In this document: piece by piece, positions 1-10,592 of the stretch
How the letters are laid out: the number at the start of each line of letters is the position of its first letter
Numbering within the stretch: position 1 is the first letter of the stretch
Position numbers and translations under genes: made by a program
The notes under the pieces: model-generated
Told to the model about the DNA's origin: nothing
The model's input: only the letters and a program-made list of their open reading frames with translations
The model's database searches: none
Source: Streptomyces cupreus
GTDB taxonomy: Bacteria; Actinomycetota; Actinomycetes; Streptomycetales; Streptomycetaceae
Direction of reading: 5' to 3'
DNA length: 64,000 nucleotides
Assembly (NCBI RefSeq): GCF_014257025.1
Contig: NZ_JACMSF010000002.1
Coordinates: 1-64,000, forward strand

Positions 1-6
1 CACCTT

Positions 7-73
7 CCTGAACCGGTCAGGCAGCGACCGGCTGCGGCCCCCCTCGCCCTCCTGAACCCGTCAGGCAGCGACC
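7..73. repeat. 23-bp direct repeat, two copies 44 bp apart
   Basis: Bases 7-29 and 51-73 are the same 23-mer (beginning CCTGAACC and ending CAGCGACC) with one mismatch (G15 versus C59). The second copy contains the stop codon of the phosphatidyltransferase gene at 61-63, so the first copy looks like a duplication of that gene's 3' end. A shorter echo (CCTCCTGAACCCG) recurs near 92-104. Bases 1-60 hold no gene that I can support. Confidence 0.6.
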
Positions 74-813
74 AGTTCCTTCACCTCCACGACCTCCTGA
101 ACCCGCGAAGTCCGCCACAGCCACAGAACATCCCGCCCGAACGACCACACCAGCGCCGCGAGAGCCGTGGCGACGACGCCGAGCTCGGCGAGATGCGGCA
201 GCAGGCCCGAGGCGGCCAGGAGCAGGAACACGCCCTGGAGCGCGGCCACGGTCTTGCGGGCCGTGCTCGGCGGCAGCGGGGCGTTCAGCCACGGCCAGAA
301 GCGGGCGGCGGCGACGAAGCCGTAGCGCATACCGCCGATCAGCAGCACCCACGGGCCCTGTGCCATCGAGACGTAGACGCTGAGCACCAGGATCAGGAAC
401 GCGTCGACCTCCATGTCGAAGCGGGCGCCCAGCGCGGTCGAGGTGCCGGTGTGGCGGGCGACCTTGCCGTCGACGCCGTCGAGGATCAGGGCCACGGCCG
501 TCAGACCGACGAGGAGGGTGAGCGGCGGCGGGCTCTGGAAGGAGTCCGCGACCAGGGCGGTGACCCCGCCGACCAGGATGGAGCGGCCGAGGGTGACCCG
601 GTTGGCGGGGCCGAAGGAGCGCAGCCGGGAGCGGTGCAGGGCCCGGGAGAGCACCGCCCAGGTGGCGACGGCGAAGGCGAGTCCGGTCAGCCAGCCCGCC
701 GGCCCCATGCCGATCGCCGTGCCGAGCAGCGCCAGCACCAGGATCTGTACGCCCGCTCCGAGCGCCGTCTCCTGCTGGACCAGCCTCGCGTCGTAAGTGT
801 TGTTCAGGGCCAC
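61..813 (-). CDS. CDP-alcohol phosphatidyltransferase family membrane protein
   Basis: 250 aa. Members of this family transfer a phospho-alcohol head group from a CDP-activated donor (for example CDP-diacylglycerol) to an alcohol in the membrane. The signature D-x2-D-G-x2-A-R-x8-G-x3-D-x3-D is complete: D112, D115, A119-R120, G129, D133 and D137. Four to six hydrophobic segments surround it, including residues about 20-40, 90-110 and 195-220. The GTG at 813 is chosen because GGAGG lies 7 nt upstream, and an earlier in-frame start would add an Arg/His-rich tail unlike the family. The gene is divergent from the dehydrogenase at 921 across about 107 bp. With the glycosyltransferase and flippase-like genes it suggests a lipid-linked product. 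The alcohol substrate cannot be read from the sequence. Confidence 0.85.
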   Translation of the reverse strand: MALNNTYDARLVQQETALGAGVQILVLALLGTAIGMGPAGWLTGLAFAVATWAVLSRALHRSRLRSFGPANRVTLGRSILVGGVTALVADSFQSPPPLTLLVGLTAVALILDGVDGKVARHTGTSTALGARFDMEVDAFLILVLSVYVSMAQGPWVLLIGGMRYGFVAAARFWPWLNAPLPPSTARKTVAALQGVFLLLAASGLLPHLAELGVVATALAALVWSFGRDVLWLWRTSRVQEVVEVKELVAA

Positions 814-920
814 CGAACATCCTCCGGCCGTGTGACAGAGTCGATCAACGCCGCGTACTGTGCGCGGCCTGTGCACACCTCGGTACGTGAACTACTTCCC
901 GATCGTTCAGGAGGATGCGG

Positions 921-1901
921 ATGAGGCCACCCGCACGCGCGTTCTGGCTCAGCAGTCCGGGTGAAGGCGAGATCCTGGAGGTGACCCTTCCGGTCCCGTC
1001 CGAGGGCGAGGTGCTGGTCCGCGCCCTGTACTCCGGGGTCAGCCGCGGCACGGAGACCCTCGTCTTCCGCGGCGGCGTCCCCGAGAGCCAGTACGCGGCG
1101 ATGCGGGCGCCGTTCCAGGAGGGCGACTTCCCCGCGCCCGTGAAGTACGGCTACCTCAGCGTCGGCGAGGTCGAGGAGGGCCCCGCGGACCTAGTCGGCG
1201 CCACGGTCTTCTGCCTCTACCCGCACCAGACGCGCTACGTCGTCCCGGTCGCCGCCGTCACCCGGGTACCCGCGAACGTGCCCGCCGAACGGGCCGTACT
1301 CGCCGGCACCGTCGAGACCGCCGTCAACGCCCTCTGGGACGCGGCGCCCCTGATCGGCGACCGGATCGCGGTGGTCGGCGGCGGCATGGTCGGCTGCTCG
1401 GTGGCCGCACTCCTGGCCCGCTTCCCGGGCGTACGGGTCCAGTTGGTGGACGCCGATCCGACGCGCGCGAAGACCGCGGAGGCGCTCGGCGTCGACTTCG
1501 CGCTGCCGCACGAGGCCCACGGGGAGTGCGACCTCGTCGTGCACGCCAGCGCGACGGAGCAGGGCCTCGCCCGCTCGCTCGAACTGCTGTCCGCCGAAGG
1601 TACGGTCCTCGAACTGAGCTGGTACGGCGACCGCCCCGTCACCCTCCCGCTCGGCGAGGCCTTCCACTCCCGCCGGCTGGTCATCCGCAGCAGCCAGGTC
1701 GGCACCGTCTCCCCGGCCCGCGCGAACCGCACCTACGCCGACCGGCTCGCCCTCGCCCTCGAACTCCTCGCCGACCCGGCCCTCGACGCACTCGTCACCG
1801 GGGAAAGCGCGTTCGAGGAGTTGCCGGAGGTGCTGCCGAGACTCGCGTCCGGGGAGATTCCGGCGCTGTGTCACCGCGTGCGGTACACGGCGAGCGCCTG
1901 A
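921..1901 (+). CDS. Medium-chain (zinc-type alcohol) dehydrogenase-like protein
   Basis: 326 aa, NAD(P)-dependent oxidoreductase of the MDR superfamily. An N-terminal GroES-like fold (residues about 1-120, with SGVSRGTE) precedes a Rossmann domain carrying the dinucleotide motif VVGGGMVG near residue 152. The usual catalytic zinc Cys/His set and the structural four-Cys lobe are not visible, so it is probably a zinc-independent member. The ATG at 921 is preferred over the ATG at 915 because AGGAGG ends at 914, leaving the correct 6-nt spacing only for 921. It is the first gene of a plus-strand run. About 114 bp separate it from the PTPS-like gene, with no clear terminator. Substrate unknown. 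Confidence 0.85.
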   Translation: MRPPARAFWLSSPGEGEILEVTLPVPSEGEVLVRALYSGVSRGTETLVFRGGVPESQYAAMRAPFQEGDFPAPVKYGYLSVGEVEEGPADLVGATVFCLYPHQTRYVVPVAAVTRVPANVPAERAVLAGTVETAVNALWDAAPLIGDRIAVVGGGMVGCSVAALLARFPGVRVQLVDADPTRAKTAEALGVDFALPHEAHGECDLVVHASATEQGLARSLELLSAEGTVLELSWYGDRPVTLPLGEAFHSRRLVIRSSQVGTVSPARANRTYADRLALALELLADPALDALVTGESAFEELPEVLPRLASGEIPALCHRVRYTASA

Positions 1902-1928
1902 CCTGAGAAAAGAGTGAGAGACGGCTGA

Positions 1929-3588
<1,660 letters not shown>

Positions 3589-3592
<4 letters not shown>

Positions 3593-4560
3593 GGAAGACG
3601 GCGGCGACACATGACATGGGGTGGATTCCGGCGCAGCCCCGAACCGGCGGCGAGGACCTCGTGATCCCCGGCGCCGGTCCCGGTGAGCGCCCGACGCTGA
3701 AGCTGCGGGAGTCCGGCCCGGAGGAACCCCCGCGCTACGCCCCCGAGTGGCTGGAGCTGCGCGAGGGGCCCGACGGGGCCGCGCGGGCACACGAGTTGAT
3801 CGATCCGCTGCGGATCAGGCTCGCCAATATGCCGGGAAAGACCGACGGACTGGTCATCCACGACCTGGGCTGCGGCACCGGCTCGATGGGCCGCTGGCTC
3901 GGGCCCCGCCTCGACGGCGCCCAGCACTGGATCCTGCACGACCGCGACCCCTACCTCCTGCACTTCGCCGCCGTCGCCTCCCCGCGCGCCGCCGCCGACG
4001 GCAGCCGGGTCACCGTCGAGACCCGCCGCGGCGACGTCGCCCGGCTCACCCCGGACGTGCTGGCCGGTGCCTCCCTGGTGACGGCCTCCGCGCTGCTCGA
4101 CGTCCTCACCCGGGAGGAGATCGAGACCCTCGTCTCCGCCTGCACCGGCGCCGGCTGCCCGGCACTGCTGACACTGTCCGTCGCGGGCCGCGTGGAGCTC
4201 ACCCCGTCCGACCCCCTCGACGACGAGATCGCCGAGGCGTTCAACGCCCACCAGCGGCGCACGGACCTGCTCGGCCCGGACGCGATCACCGTGGCCTGCG
4301 AGGCGTTCTCCGAACACGGCGCGACGGTACGGGTGCACCCGAGCCCCTGGCAGCTCGGCCCCGCCGAGTCCGCGCTCACCGCGCAGTGGCTGCGCGGCTG
4401 GGTCGGCGCGGCGGTGGAACAGCGCCCGGAGCTGCGTGGTCCGGCCGAGCGCTATCTCCGCGAGCGGCTGGCGGCCTGCGAGGCGGGGGAGTTGCGGGTC
4501 GTCGTCCACCACAACGACCTGCTGGCGCTGTCCCGCCCGGCGGACGGGGCGACGTCATGA
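3589..4560 (+). CDS. Class I SAM-dependent methyltransferase
   Basis: 323 aa. Motif I is HDLGCGTGSMG at residues 91-101, the glycine-rich SAM loop, followed by an acidic strand end (LHDRDPYLLHF) and a motif-IV-like LVTASALLDVL. The first 60 residues are polar and lie outside the Rossmann core. ATG with AGGAGGG just upstream, overlapping the glycosyltransferase stop by 4 nt; its own stop overlaps the next ATG by 4 nt, so glycosyltransferase, methyltransferase and flippase-like protein are probably translationally coupled. Substrate unknown; methylation of the glycoside or its aglycone is the simplest inference. Confidence 0.87.
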
Positions 4561-5669
4561 GCGCGGAGACGGTGGGGGCGCTCGCCGTGCAAGTGCGTGC
4601 GGCCCAGCGGCCGACGTCCCTCTCGGTCCCCGTGGCCGCCACCGAATCCCCCCGCCCTCGCAAACTCCGTGCCCACCTCGGCACGGCCGTCGGCATCGCC
4701 ATCCTCGCCGTCCTCCTGTGGCGCCTCGGCACCGGAGTCTTTATCGACGGCCTGCGCCGCATCGATACGACCGCCGTACTCGCGGCCGTCGGCATCGGTG
4801 TCGTCACCACCGTGTTCAGCGCCTGGCGCTGGCAGCTGGTGGCCCGAGGCCTGCGGATCCGGCTGCCGCTCGGCGCGGCCGTCGCCGACTACTACCGCGC
4901 GCTGTTCCTGAACGCGGCCCTCCCCGGCGGCGTCCTGGGCGATGTGCACCGCGCGGTCCGGCACGGACGCAGCGCCGGTGACCTCGGCCGGGGCGTGCGC
5001 TCGGTGGTGCTCGAACGGGTCGCGGGACAGCTCGCGTTGGTCCTGGTCGGCGCCGTCGTCCTGCTGACCATGCCGTCCCCCGTGCGCGACGAGGCCCGCC
5101 ATCTCGCGCCGCTGCTCGCGCTCGCCGCCCTCGGCGCACTCGCGGTCGTCCTCGCCCTGCGGCTGAGCCGGCCGCCCTCCCGGCGCGGGCGCGTCCTGCT
5201 CGCCTCCCTCGAAGGGCTGCCGTCGCTGCGCAACTGGCCCGGCGTGGCGGTGTCGTCCGTCGTCGTACTGGCCGGACACCTCGCCACGTTCGTCCTCGCG
5301 GCCCGGGTCGCCGGCGCCACCGCCTCCGTCGCCGTACTCCTGCCGCTGGCCGTGCTCGCCCTGCTGGCGATGAGCCTGCCGCTGAACGTCGGCGGCTGGG
5401 GCCCCCGGGAGGGCGTCACCGCCTGGGCGTTCGGCGCCGCCGGGCTCGGCGCGGGCAGCGGGCTCGCGGTCGCCGTCGTGTACGGCGTGCTGTGCCTGGC
5501 CGCGAGCCTGCCCGGTGTCCTGGTCCTGGTCGTGCGCCGCCGGGCGCCCTACTCTGCGCCCAGCACGGAGAAATACGCGGCGAAGGCATCCGAAAGGCTC
5601 GCCAGCAGTTCCTTCCCTTTTTCCGCCGAACCCAGGGAAGGGCGGCCGATGACACCCGAATCGGTATAG
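4557..5669 (+). CDS. Flippase-like (LPG_synthase_TM / UPF0104 family) integral membrane protein
   Basis: 370 aa with about seven to eight hydrophobic helices between residues 40 and 340. The pattern is that of the transmembrane half of MprF and of the UPF0104 family: FSAWRWQLVARG near residue 87, RALFLNAALPGGVLGD near 113, RSVVLERVAGQ near 147 and SLPLNVGGWGPREG near 280. Members translocate lipids or lipid-linked precursors; no aminoacyl transferase domain is attached here. Start overlaps the methyltransferase stop (ATGA). The last 121 bp (5549-5669) overlap the convergent creatininase-family gene, and the corresponding 40-residue tail is polar and outside the membrane core. Confidence 0.85.
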   Translation: MSAETVGALAVQVRAAQRPTSLSVPVAATESPRPRKLRAHLGTAVGIAILAVLLWRLGTGVFIDGLRRIDTTAVLAAVGIGVVTTVFSAWRWQLVARGLRIRLPLGAAVADYYRALFLNAALPGGVLGDVHRAVRHGRSAGDLGRGVRSVVLERVAGQLALVLVGAVVLLTMPSPVRDEARHLAPLLALAALGALAVVLALRLSRPPSRRGRVLLASLEGLPSLRNWPGVAVSSVVVLAGHLATFVLAARVAGATASVAVLLPLAVLALLAMSLPLNVGGWGPREGVTAWAFGAAGLGAGSGLAVAVVYGVLCLAASLPGVLVLVVRRRAPYSAPSTEKYAAKASERLASSSFPFSAEPREGRPMTPESV

Positions 5670-6298
5670 GCGGACATACCGAGGGAGAGCAGATGACGCC
5701 GGTCGTCCGCGACGAAATCGGAGGTCTCGTATCCGGGCCGCAGCATTTCCGGATGCGCATGCAGAAGGATGGAGGTCTCTATTTCCCCCGCGTGCATGTC
5801 CGTCAGCAGCGAGGTGGCGACCCCGGCCCGTTCCCGCGCCGCTTCCCAGTCCTCCGCGGCCGGGAACAGTGCCATCCGCTCACCGCGCGCGGAGGACTCC
5901 TGAACGACGTTGCCCAGTACGTAGTTTCCACCGTGTCCGTTGACCACCACCAGGGCGTCCACGCCCGAGCGGCGCACCGAATCCGCTATGTCCCGTACCA
6001 CCGCATGAAGAGTCACCGAGGAGATGCTGACGGTCCCCGGCCATGCCGCGTGCTCGTGCGAGCAGGAGATCGTCACCGGAGGAAGGAGGTGCACGGGGTG
6101 CGCGGCGGCGATCTCCCGTGCGACGGCGCAGGCGACGAGCGTGTCCGTGGCGAGCGGCAGGAAGGGGCCGTGCTGTTCGAAGCTGCCGACGGGAAGGACG
6201 GCGACCTGCCGTGAGACGCCCGCCCCGCGCGTCCGCACGTCTTCCGTGGTGTCCGCCGGCACCAGACCGTGTGCCGACCGCGTTTCCGAACCACTCAT
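5549..6298 (-). CDS. Creatininase-family metal-dependent amidohydrolase (ArfB/MftE superfamily)
   Basis: 249 aa, normal for the family (creatininase, the mycofactocin protease MftE, the archaeal FAPy deformylase ArfB). Metal-site motifs are intact: SFEQHG (E41, H43), D52 in LATDT, NGHGGN (H122) and HAGE (H169, E172). The NGHGGN form is that of MftE/ArfB rather than the NGHYEN of true creatininase. The ATG at 6298 is only 38 bp from the divergent GTP cyclohydrolase ATG, so both probably share one control region. The 3' end overlaps the flippase-like gene antisense by 121 bp. Position beside a FAPy-type cyclohydrolase suggests it hydrolyses a formamide or ring amide of that product; this is inference. 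Confidence 0.85.
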   Translation of the reverse strand: MSGSETRSAHGLVPADTTEDVRTRGAGVSRQVAVLPVGSFEQHGPFLPLATDTLVACAVAREIAAAHPVHLLPPVTISCSHEHAAWPGTVSISSVTLHAVVRDIADSVRRSGVDALVVVNGHGGNYVLGNVVQESSARGERMALFPAAEDWEAARERAGVATSLLTDMHAGEIETSILLHAHPEMLRPGYETSDFVADDRRHLLSLGMSAYTDSGVIGRPSLGSAEKGKELLASLSDAFAAYFSVLGAE

Positions 6299-6336
6299 CT
6301 TTTCACGGCCCTTCGTCTCTGCTTAGGAACCAGATC

Positions 6337-6996
6337 ATGACAGAAAAAGTTGGCGTACTCGGAAAGAAGTCACAGAAGCGCACCGGCGTGGAACGCGTTG
6401 TGAATGCCCCGTTGCCCACGGTGTACGGGGAATTCCGCGCGGTCGGCTACATGGACCACGATCGCGGTGACGAGCAAGTGGCTCTGGTCCACGGTGACAT
6501 CGGCACCGAGGACGTCCTCACCCGGCTGCATTCGGAGTGCCTGACCGGTGACGCGTTCGGCTCCCAGCACTGCGAGTGCGGCGACCAGCTGGCCTCCGCG
6601 CTGCGCGCGGTCGCCGCGGAAGGCCGCGGTGTCGTCGTCTACTTGAGAGGGCACGAGGGCCGGGGCATCGGACTGCTCGCCAAACTGCGGGCGATGGCCC
6701 TGCAGGCGGAGGGCCTGGACACCGTCGAGGCGAACCTCGCCCTCGGCCTGCCCGTCGACGCCCGCGACTACGGCGTCGCCGCCCGGATCCTGGACGACCT
6801 CGGGGTACGCAGCGTCCGTCTGATGTCCAACAACCCGCGCAAGCGGGAGGCATTGCTGGAGCACGGGATCACGGTCGCCGAGCAGGTCCCGCTGCTCATC
6901 CCGCCGTGCGAGAGCAACATCACCTATCTGCGCACCAAGCGGGAGCGCCTGGACCACCACCTGCCCCATCTGGACGCCGTGGCGCACTGGTCCTGA
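6337..6996 (+). CDS. ribA: GTP cyclohydrolase II paralog with Met120 (predicted FAPy-forming)
   Basis: 219 aa. GTP cyclohydrolase II opens the imidazole ring of GTP, removing formate and pyrophosphate. Zinc ligands C68, C79 and C81 (C-x10-C-x-C) and the [10 protein letters not shown] loop are intact. The residue equivalent to E. coli Tyr105 is Met120 (ATG codon 6694-6696, in LRAMALQ). As I recall, S. coelicolor SCO6655 has Met at exactly this position and stops at the formamidopyrimidine nucleotide, and restoring Tyr recovers normal activity. This gene is therefore most likely the SCO6655 ortholog and not a riboflavin gene. Compared with E. coli RibA it has an extra N-terminal segment of about 15 residues. 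It is followed after 33 bp by the cyclodeaminase-like gene. Confidence 0.92.
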   Translation: MTEKVGVLGKKSQKRTGVERVVNAPLPTVYGEFRAVGYMDHDRGDEQVALVHGDIGTEDVLTRLHSECLTGDAFGSQHCECGDQLASALRAVAAEGRGVVVYLRGHEGRGIGLLAKLRAMALQAEGLDTVEANLALGLPVDARDYGVAARILDDLGVRSVRLMSNNPRKREALLEHGITVAEQVPLLIPPCESNITYLRTKRERLDHHLPHLDAVAHWS

Positions 6997-7029
6997 TTCC
7001 CGCGGGGGCCGCCCGGATAGGAAGAGGGA

Positions 7030-8001
7030 ATGAACGACGACGTCCTCTTCCTCTCCGGCGACCAGGTGACCCGACTGCTCTCCATGGACGATGCCATCGC
7101 CTCGCAGCGCGCCGCCTTCACCGCCCTCGGCTCGACCGGCGCCGATCTGCCCGGGAAGATCATGCACCCGAGCCGCTTCGACGACAGTGTCATGTTCGCG
7201 TACCTCTCCCGGCTGTCCGCGGACACCGGGGCGGTCGCGAAGATCGGCAGCGTCAACCCGGGCAACGCGGCGGCGGGTCTGCCCACCGTGCACGCCGTCG
7301 TCACCGCCCTCGACCCGGTGACCGGCCGGCCGACCGCGGTCATGGACGGCACCGCGCTCACCACCCTGCGCACGGCCGCGGGCAGTGCCGTGGCCGTCGA
7401 CGCGCTGGCCGGCCCCGACAGCGCGGACCTCGCCGTCCTCGGCTCCGGCACCCAGGCCCTCGCCCACGTCCGGGCCCTCGCCCGGGTGCGGGACCTGAAG
7501 TCGGTACGGCTGTGGAGCCCGACCGAGCGCAACCGGACCCGGGCCGCCGAGACTCTGACCGCCGAGCTGGGCCTGACCGTCGAGCCGGTCGGCACCGCCG
7601 AGGAGGCCGTCACCGGAGCCTCCCTCGTCGCCGCCTGCACCCTGAGCGCCACCCCGGTGGTGCACGGGGAGTGGCTGGCGCCCGGCAGCACGGTGGTGAG
7701 CGTCGGCTCCTTCGAACCGACCCGCCGCGAGGTCGACGCGGAGGTCGTACGGCGGTCAGCGGCCGTGGTCGTCGACGACCCGGAGACCGCCGCCCACCAC
7801 GCCGGACCGGTCGTGGACGCGCTGGCCGCGGGAGTGCTCACCGCCGAGGACCTGATCCCCCTGGGCGGGGTGCTCACCGGCGCCCGTACCGCCCGCACCG
7901 CACCCGGGGACATCGTCTACTACAACAGCGTCGGCCTCGGCATCCAGGACGCCGCAGCGGCCTGGGCCGTGATCGACGCGGCGCGGGAGGAGAGCCGGTG
8001 A
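7030..8001 (+). CDS. Ornithine cyclodeaminase / mu-crystallin family protein
   Basis: 323 aa, typical of the family of NAD(P)-dependent cyclodeaminases, imine (ketimine) reductases and amino-acid dehydrogenases. The Rossmann core starts at LAVLGSGTQALAHVRAL near residue 136, and the substrate-side lysine/arginine strand is seen in GAVAKIGSVNP (about 68) and TTLRTAAGSAVA. RBS GGAAGAGGG lies before ATG 7030. The stop overlaps the GTG of the FAD oxidoreductase by 4 nt. With that enzyme it could interconvert an imino acid and an amino acid used by the cluster, but the substrate cannot be assigned. Confidence 0.85.
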   Translation: MNDDVLFLSGDQVTRLLSMDDAIASQRAAFTALGSTGADLPGKIMHPSRFDDSVMFAYLSRLSADTGAVAKIGSVNPGNAAAGLPTVHAVVTALDPVTGRPTAVMDGTALTTLRTAAGSAVAVDALAGPDSADLAVLGSGTQALAHVRALARVRDLKSVRLWSPTERNRTRAAETLTAELGLTVEPVGTAEEAVTGASLVAACTLSATPVVHGEWLAPGSTVVSVGSFEPTRREVDAEVVRRSAAVVVDDPETAAHHAGPVVDALAAGVLTAEDLIPLGGVLTGARTARTAPGDIVYYNSVGLGIQDAAAAWAVIDAAREESR

Positions 8002-9137
8002 AGGCGGAGGTCGTGGTCGTCGGCGGCGGGGTGATGGGCGCGAGCATCGCCTGTCATCTGGCCCGCGCGGGGGTGCGGGACGTCGTCCTCGTGGAGCGGG
8101 ACGAACTGGCCTCGGGCTCCACCTCCAAGGCGGCCGGAGGGGTGCGGGCACAGTTCTCCGACGAGCTCAACATCCGGCTCGGCGCCCGCAGCCTGGAGGC
8201 CTTCGACCGGTTCGAGGCGGACACCGGGCAGGACATCGGGCTGCACAAGGTCGGCTATCTGTTCCTGCTGTCCACCCCGGAGGAGGTCGCCTCCTTCGAG
8301 ACGGGCGTACGGCTCCAGAACTCCCTCGGCGTACCCAGCCGCATGCTCGACCCGGCCGAGGCCCGCCGCCTCTCCCCGCTGATCGTCACCGACGGACTGC
8401 TCGCTGCCGCGTACTCACCCGACGACGGGCACTGCACACCCGAGTCCGTCGTCCAGGGCTACGCGGCCACCGCCCGCCGCCACGGCGCGACCGTCCTGCG
8501 GCACACCGAGGTCACCGGCATCGACCTGCACGGCGACACGATCACCGGCGTGCGGACCACGAATGGCCGGATCGCCACCGGCACGGTGATCTGCGCTGCC
8601 GGCGCCTGGTCGCGGGCTCTTGGCGCCATGGCCGGGGTCGATCTGCCGGTGGAGCCGCTGCGCCGCCAGATCGCGGTCACCGAACCGGTCCCGGATCTGC
8701 CGCCCCACCTCCCGATGACCATCGACTTCACCACGAGCCTGTACTTCCACACGGAGGGCCCGGGCCTCCTCGTCGGCATGTCCGACCCCGACGAGCGTCC
8801 CGGCTTCGACACCAGCACCCACGACCGCTGGATCCCCCGGCTGTACGAGGCCATGGAACACCGTGCCCCGAGCCTCCTCGACCTGCGCCGCACCGGCGGC
8901 TGGGCGGGCCTGTACGAGCAGACCCCGGACCACAACGCTCTGATCGGCGAGGCGACTTCCCCCTCCCGTTTCCTCTACGCCACCGGCTTCTCCGGCCATG
9001 GCTTCCTCCAGGGACCCGCCGTCGGCGAGGTCGTCCGCGACCTGTACCTCGGCCGCGTACCCTTCGTGGACGTCAGCCCCTTGAGCGCCGACCGGTTCGC
9101 GGCCGACGCCCCGCGCCCGGAGGCCAACTGCGTATGA
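7998..9137 (+). CDS. FAD-dependent amine / D-amino-acid oxidoreductase (DAO family)
   Basis: 379 aa. The N-terminal FAD motif VVVVGGGVMGASIACHLA (residues 4-21) is followed by ERDELASGSTSKAAGG, as in sarcosine oxidase and glycine oxidase relatives. The C-terminal FAD-contact segment ATGFSGHGFLQGPAVGE sits at about residue 335. GTG start overlaps the cyclodeaminase stop (GTGA), so the pair is coupled. It ends the plus-strand cluster. Oxidation of a secondary or primary amine adjacent to a carboxylate is the family reaction; the real substrate is unknown. Confidence 0.87.
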   Translation: MKAEVVVVGGGVMGASIACHLARAGVRDVVLVERDELASGSTSKAAGGVRAQFSDELNIRLGARSLEAFDRFEADTGQDIGLHKVGYLFLLSTPEEVASFETGVRLQNSLGVPSRMLDPAEARRLSPLIVTDGLLAAAYSPDDGHCTPESVVQGYAATARRHGATVLRHTEVTGIDLHGDTITGVRTTNGRIATGTVICAAGAWSRALGAMAGVDLPVEPLRRQIAVTEPVPDLPPHLPMTIDFTTSLYFHTEGPGLLVGMSDPDERPGFDTSTHDRWIPRLYEAMEHRAPSLLDLRRTGGWAGLYEQTPDHNALIGEATSPSRFLYATGFSGHGFLQGPAVGEVVRDLYLGRVPFVDVSPLSADRFAADAPRPEANCV

Positions 9138-9206
9138 GCGACCGGGTGGTGCACGGTCGGTGGCTGTGTGAACTGGCCCTGGAGGGAGTGGGGTTCACCC
9201 TGCGCG

Positions 9207-10439
9207 TCAGTCGGTGAGGGCCTCGTGGACCAGCCGCTTCAGGTCCGGGAACATCGTTTGGGATGTCTTCGGCCGTACCTGGGTCATGAACTGCACGGTC
9301 AGATCGCGGGTCGGGTCGATCCAGAAGGTCGTGGTCGCCACACCGCTCCAGCCGTAGGTGCCGAGGCCGGCGGGGGCCCGGGTGCGGGACGGGTCGATGA
9401 CGACGGAGACGCCGAGGCCGAAGCCGACGCCGTCGTTGCCGGGTTCGTCGTGGGCCGGGTGGCTGCCGAAGGAGCGCAGGTCGGCGCCGCCGGGGAGATG
9501 GTTGGAGGTCATCAGGTCGACCTTCTCGGGGGCGAGGAGACGGGTGCCGTCGAGTTCGCCGCGACGGCGCAGCAGCTCCATGAAGCGGTGGATGTCATGG
9601 GCCGAGGCGGCCATGCCCCCGCTTCCGGACAGGAACCGGGGGCGGCCGTGCAGCAGCGGAAGCCCGGGGATCGGAGTGATCCCCCCGTCGTCGGTCTCGC
9701 CGTACAACTCGGCGAGTCTGTCCGCCTGTTGGTCCGTGACGCGGAAACCGGCGTCGGTCATGCCGAGCGGGCGGAAGACGCGCTCGGCGAGGAACTCGTC
9801 GAGCGGCTGCCCGGAGACGACCTCGATGACCCGGCCGAGGACATTGGTGGCGACCGAGTAGTTCCACTGCGTGCCCGGGTCGAACTGGAGCGGCAGGCGC
9901 GCGTACACGTCGACCGTCTCGGCCAGATCCGAGCCGGGCAGCACCGCGGACTCCAGATGGGCGTCGCGATAGAGGGCGTCGACGGGGTGGCAGTGGTAGA
10001 AGGCGAAGGTCAGGCCCGCGGTGTGGGTCATCAGATGCCGGATCATCATCGGACCGGCGGCCGGGCGGGTGCGGACGTCGCTGCCGGAGCCCTCGACGTA
10101 CACCCGCGGCTCGGCGAAGGCCGGCAGATGGCGGCCCACCGGGTCGTCGAGCGACAGCTTCCCCTCCTCCACCAGCAGCAACGCGCCGACCGAGGTGATG
10201 GGCTTGGTCATGGAGTAGATCCGCCAGAGGGTGTCCGCCGACACCGGCAGCCCGGCGGCCACGTCACGGTGGCCGTGCGTGGTGAGGTGGGCGACGCGTC
10301 CGCCACGGGAGACGGCGACCAGGAAGCCGGGCAGCCGCCCCTCGTCGACGTAATGCGCGAAGTGCTGGTCCAGGCGGTCCAGCGCCTTCGGATCCAGGCC
10401 GACCTCGCCCGGTTCGACCTCTTGTCGCAGCTCTGCCAT
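9207..10439 (-). CDS. Beta-lactamase-fold serine hydrolase / esterase (class C-like)
   Basis: 410 aa, without a signal peptide, like cytoplasmic EstB-type esterases. The nucleophile motif S-x-x-K is SMTK at about residue 76, followed by LMTHTAGL and the Tyr of NYSVATNVLG near 195; the C-terminal GWSGVATTTFWIDP replaces the KTG box. ATG 10439 has GGAGA just upstream. It reads away from the F420-type gene at 10593, with about 150 bp between them. Hydrolysis of small esters is more likely than beta-lactam resistance. Confidence 0.87.
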   Translation of the reverse strand: MAELRQEVEPGEVGLDPKALDRLDQHFAHYVDEGRLPGFLVAVSRGGRVAHLTTHGHRDVAAGLPVSADTLWRIYSMTKPITSVGALLLVEEGKLSLDDPVGRHLPAFAEPRVYVEGSGSDVRTRPAAGPMMIRHLMTHTAGLTFAFYHCHPVDALYRDAHLESAVLPGSDLAETVDVYARLPLQFDPGTQWNYSVATNVLGRVIEVVSGQPLDEFLAERVFRPLGMTDAGFRVTDQQADRLAELYGETDDGGITPIPGLPLLHGRPRFLSGSGGMAASAHDIHRFMELLRRRGELDGTRLLAPEKVDLMTSNHLPGGADLRSFGSHPAHDEPGNDGVGFGLGVSVVIDPSRTRAPAGLGTYGWSGVATTTFWIDPTRDLTVQFMTQVRPKTSQTMFPDLKRLVHEALTD

Positions 10440-10592
10440 CGCTCTCCTTACGCATGCAAGCGTCGAGGTGCTCCGGTCTACCCAGCCGGAACGGCCTCCG
10501 ACCTCATCGTCGCGCAGGAACAGGCGTGCGGTCCTGTGGATCGCCTTGCTCGGCGCGGGAATGTCCGGCTCGGCCAGTCCGGTTTACGAGAC

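Noticed and set aside
6337..6996. Assignment of the cyclohydrolase to riboflavin synthesis
   Set aside because: No ribB, ribD, ribE or ribH gene is nearby and the Tyr-to-Met change argues against normal turnover.
9207..10439. Beta-lactamase (antibiotic resistance) call
   Set aside because: No signal peptide and no KTG box; sequence resembles cytoplasmic EstB-like esterases.
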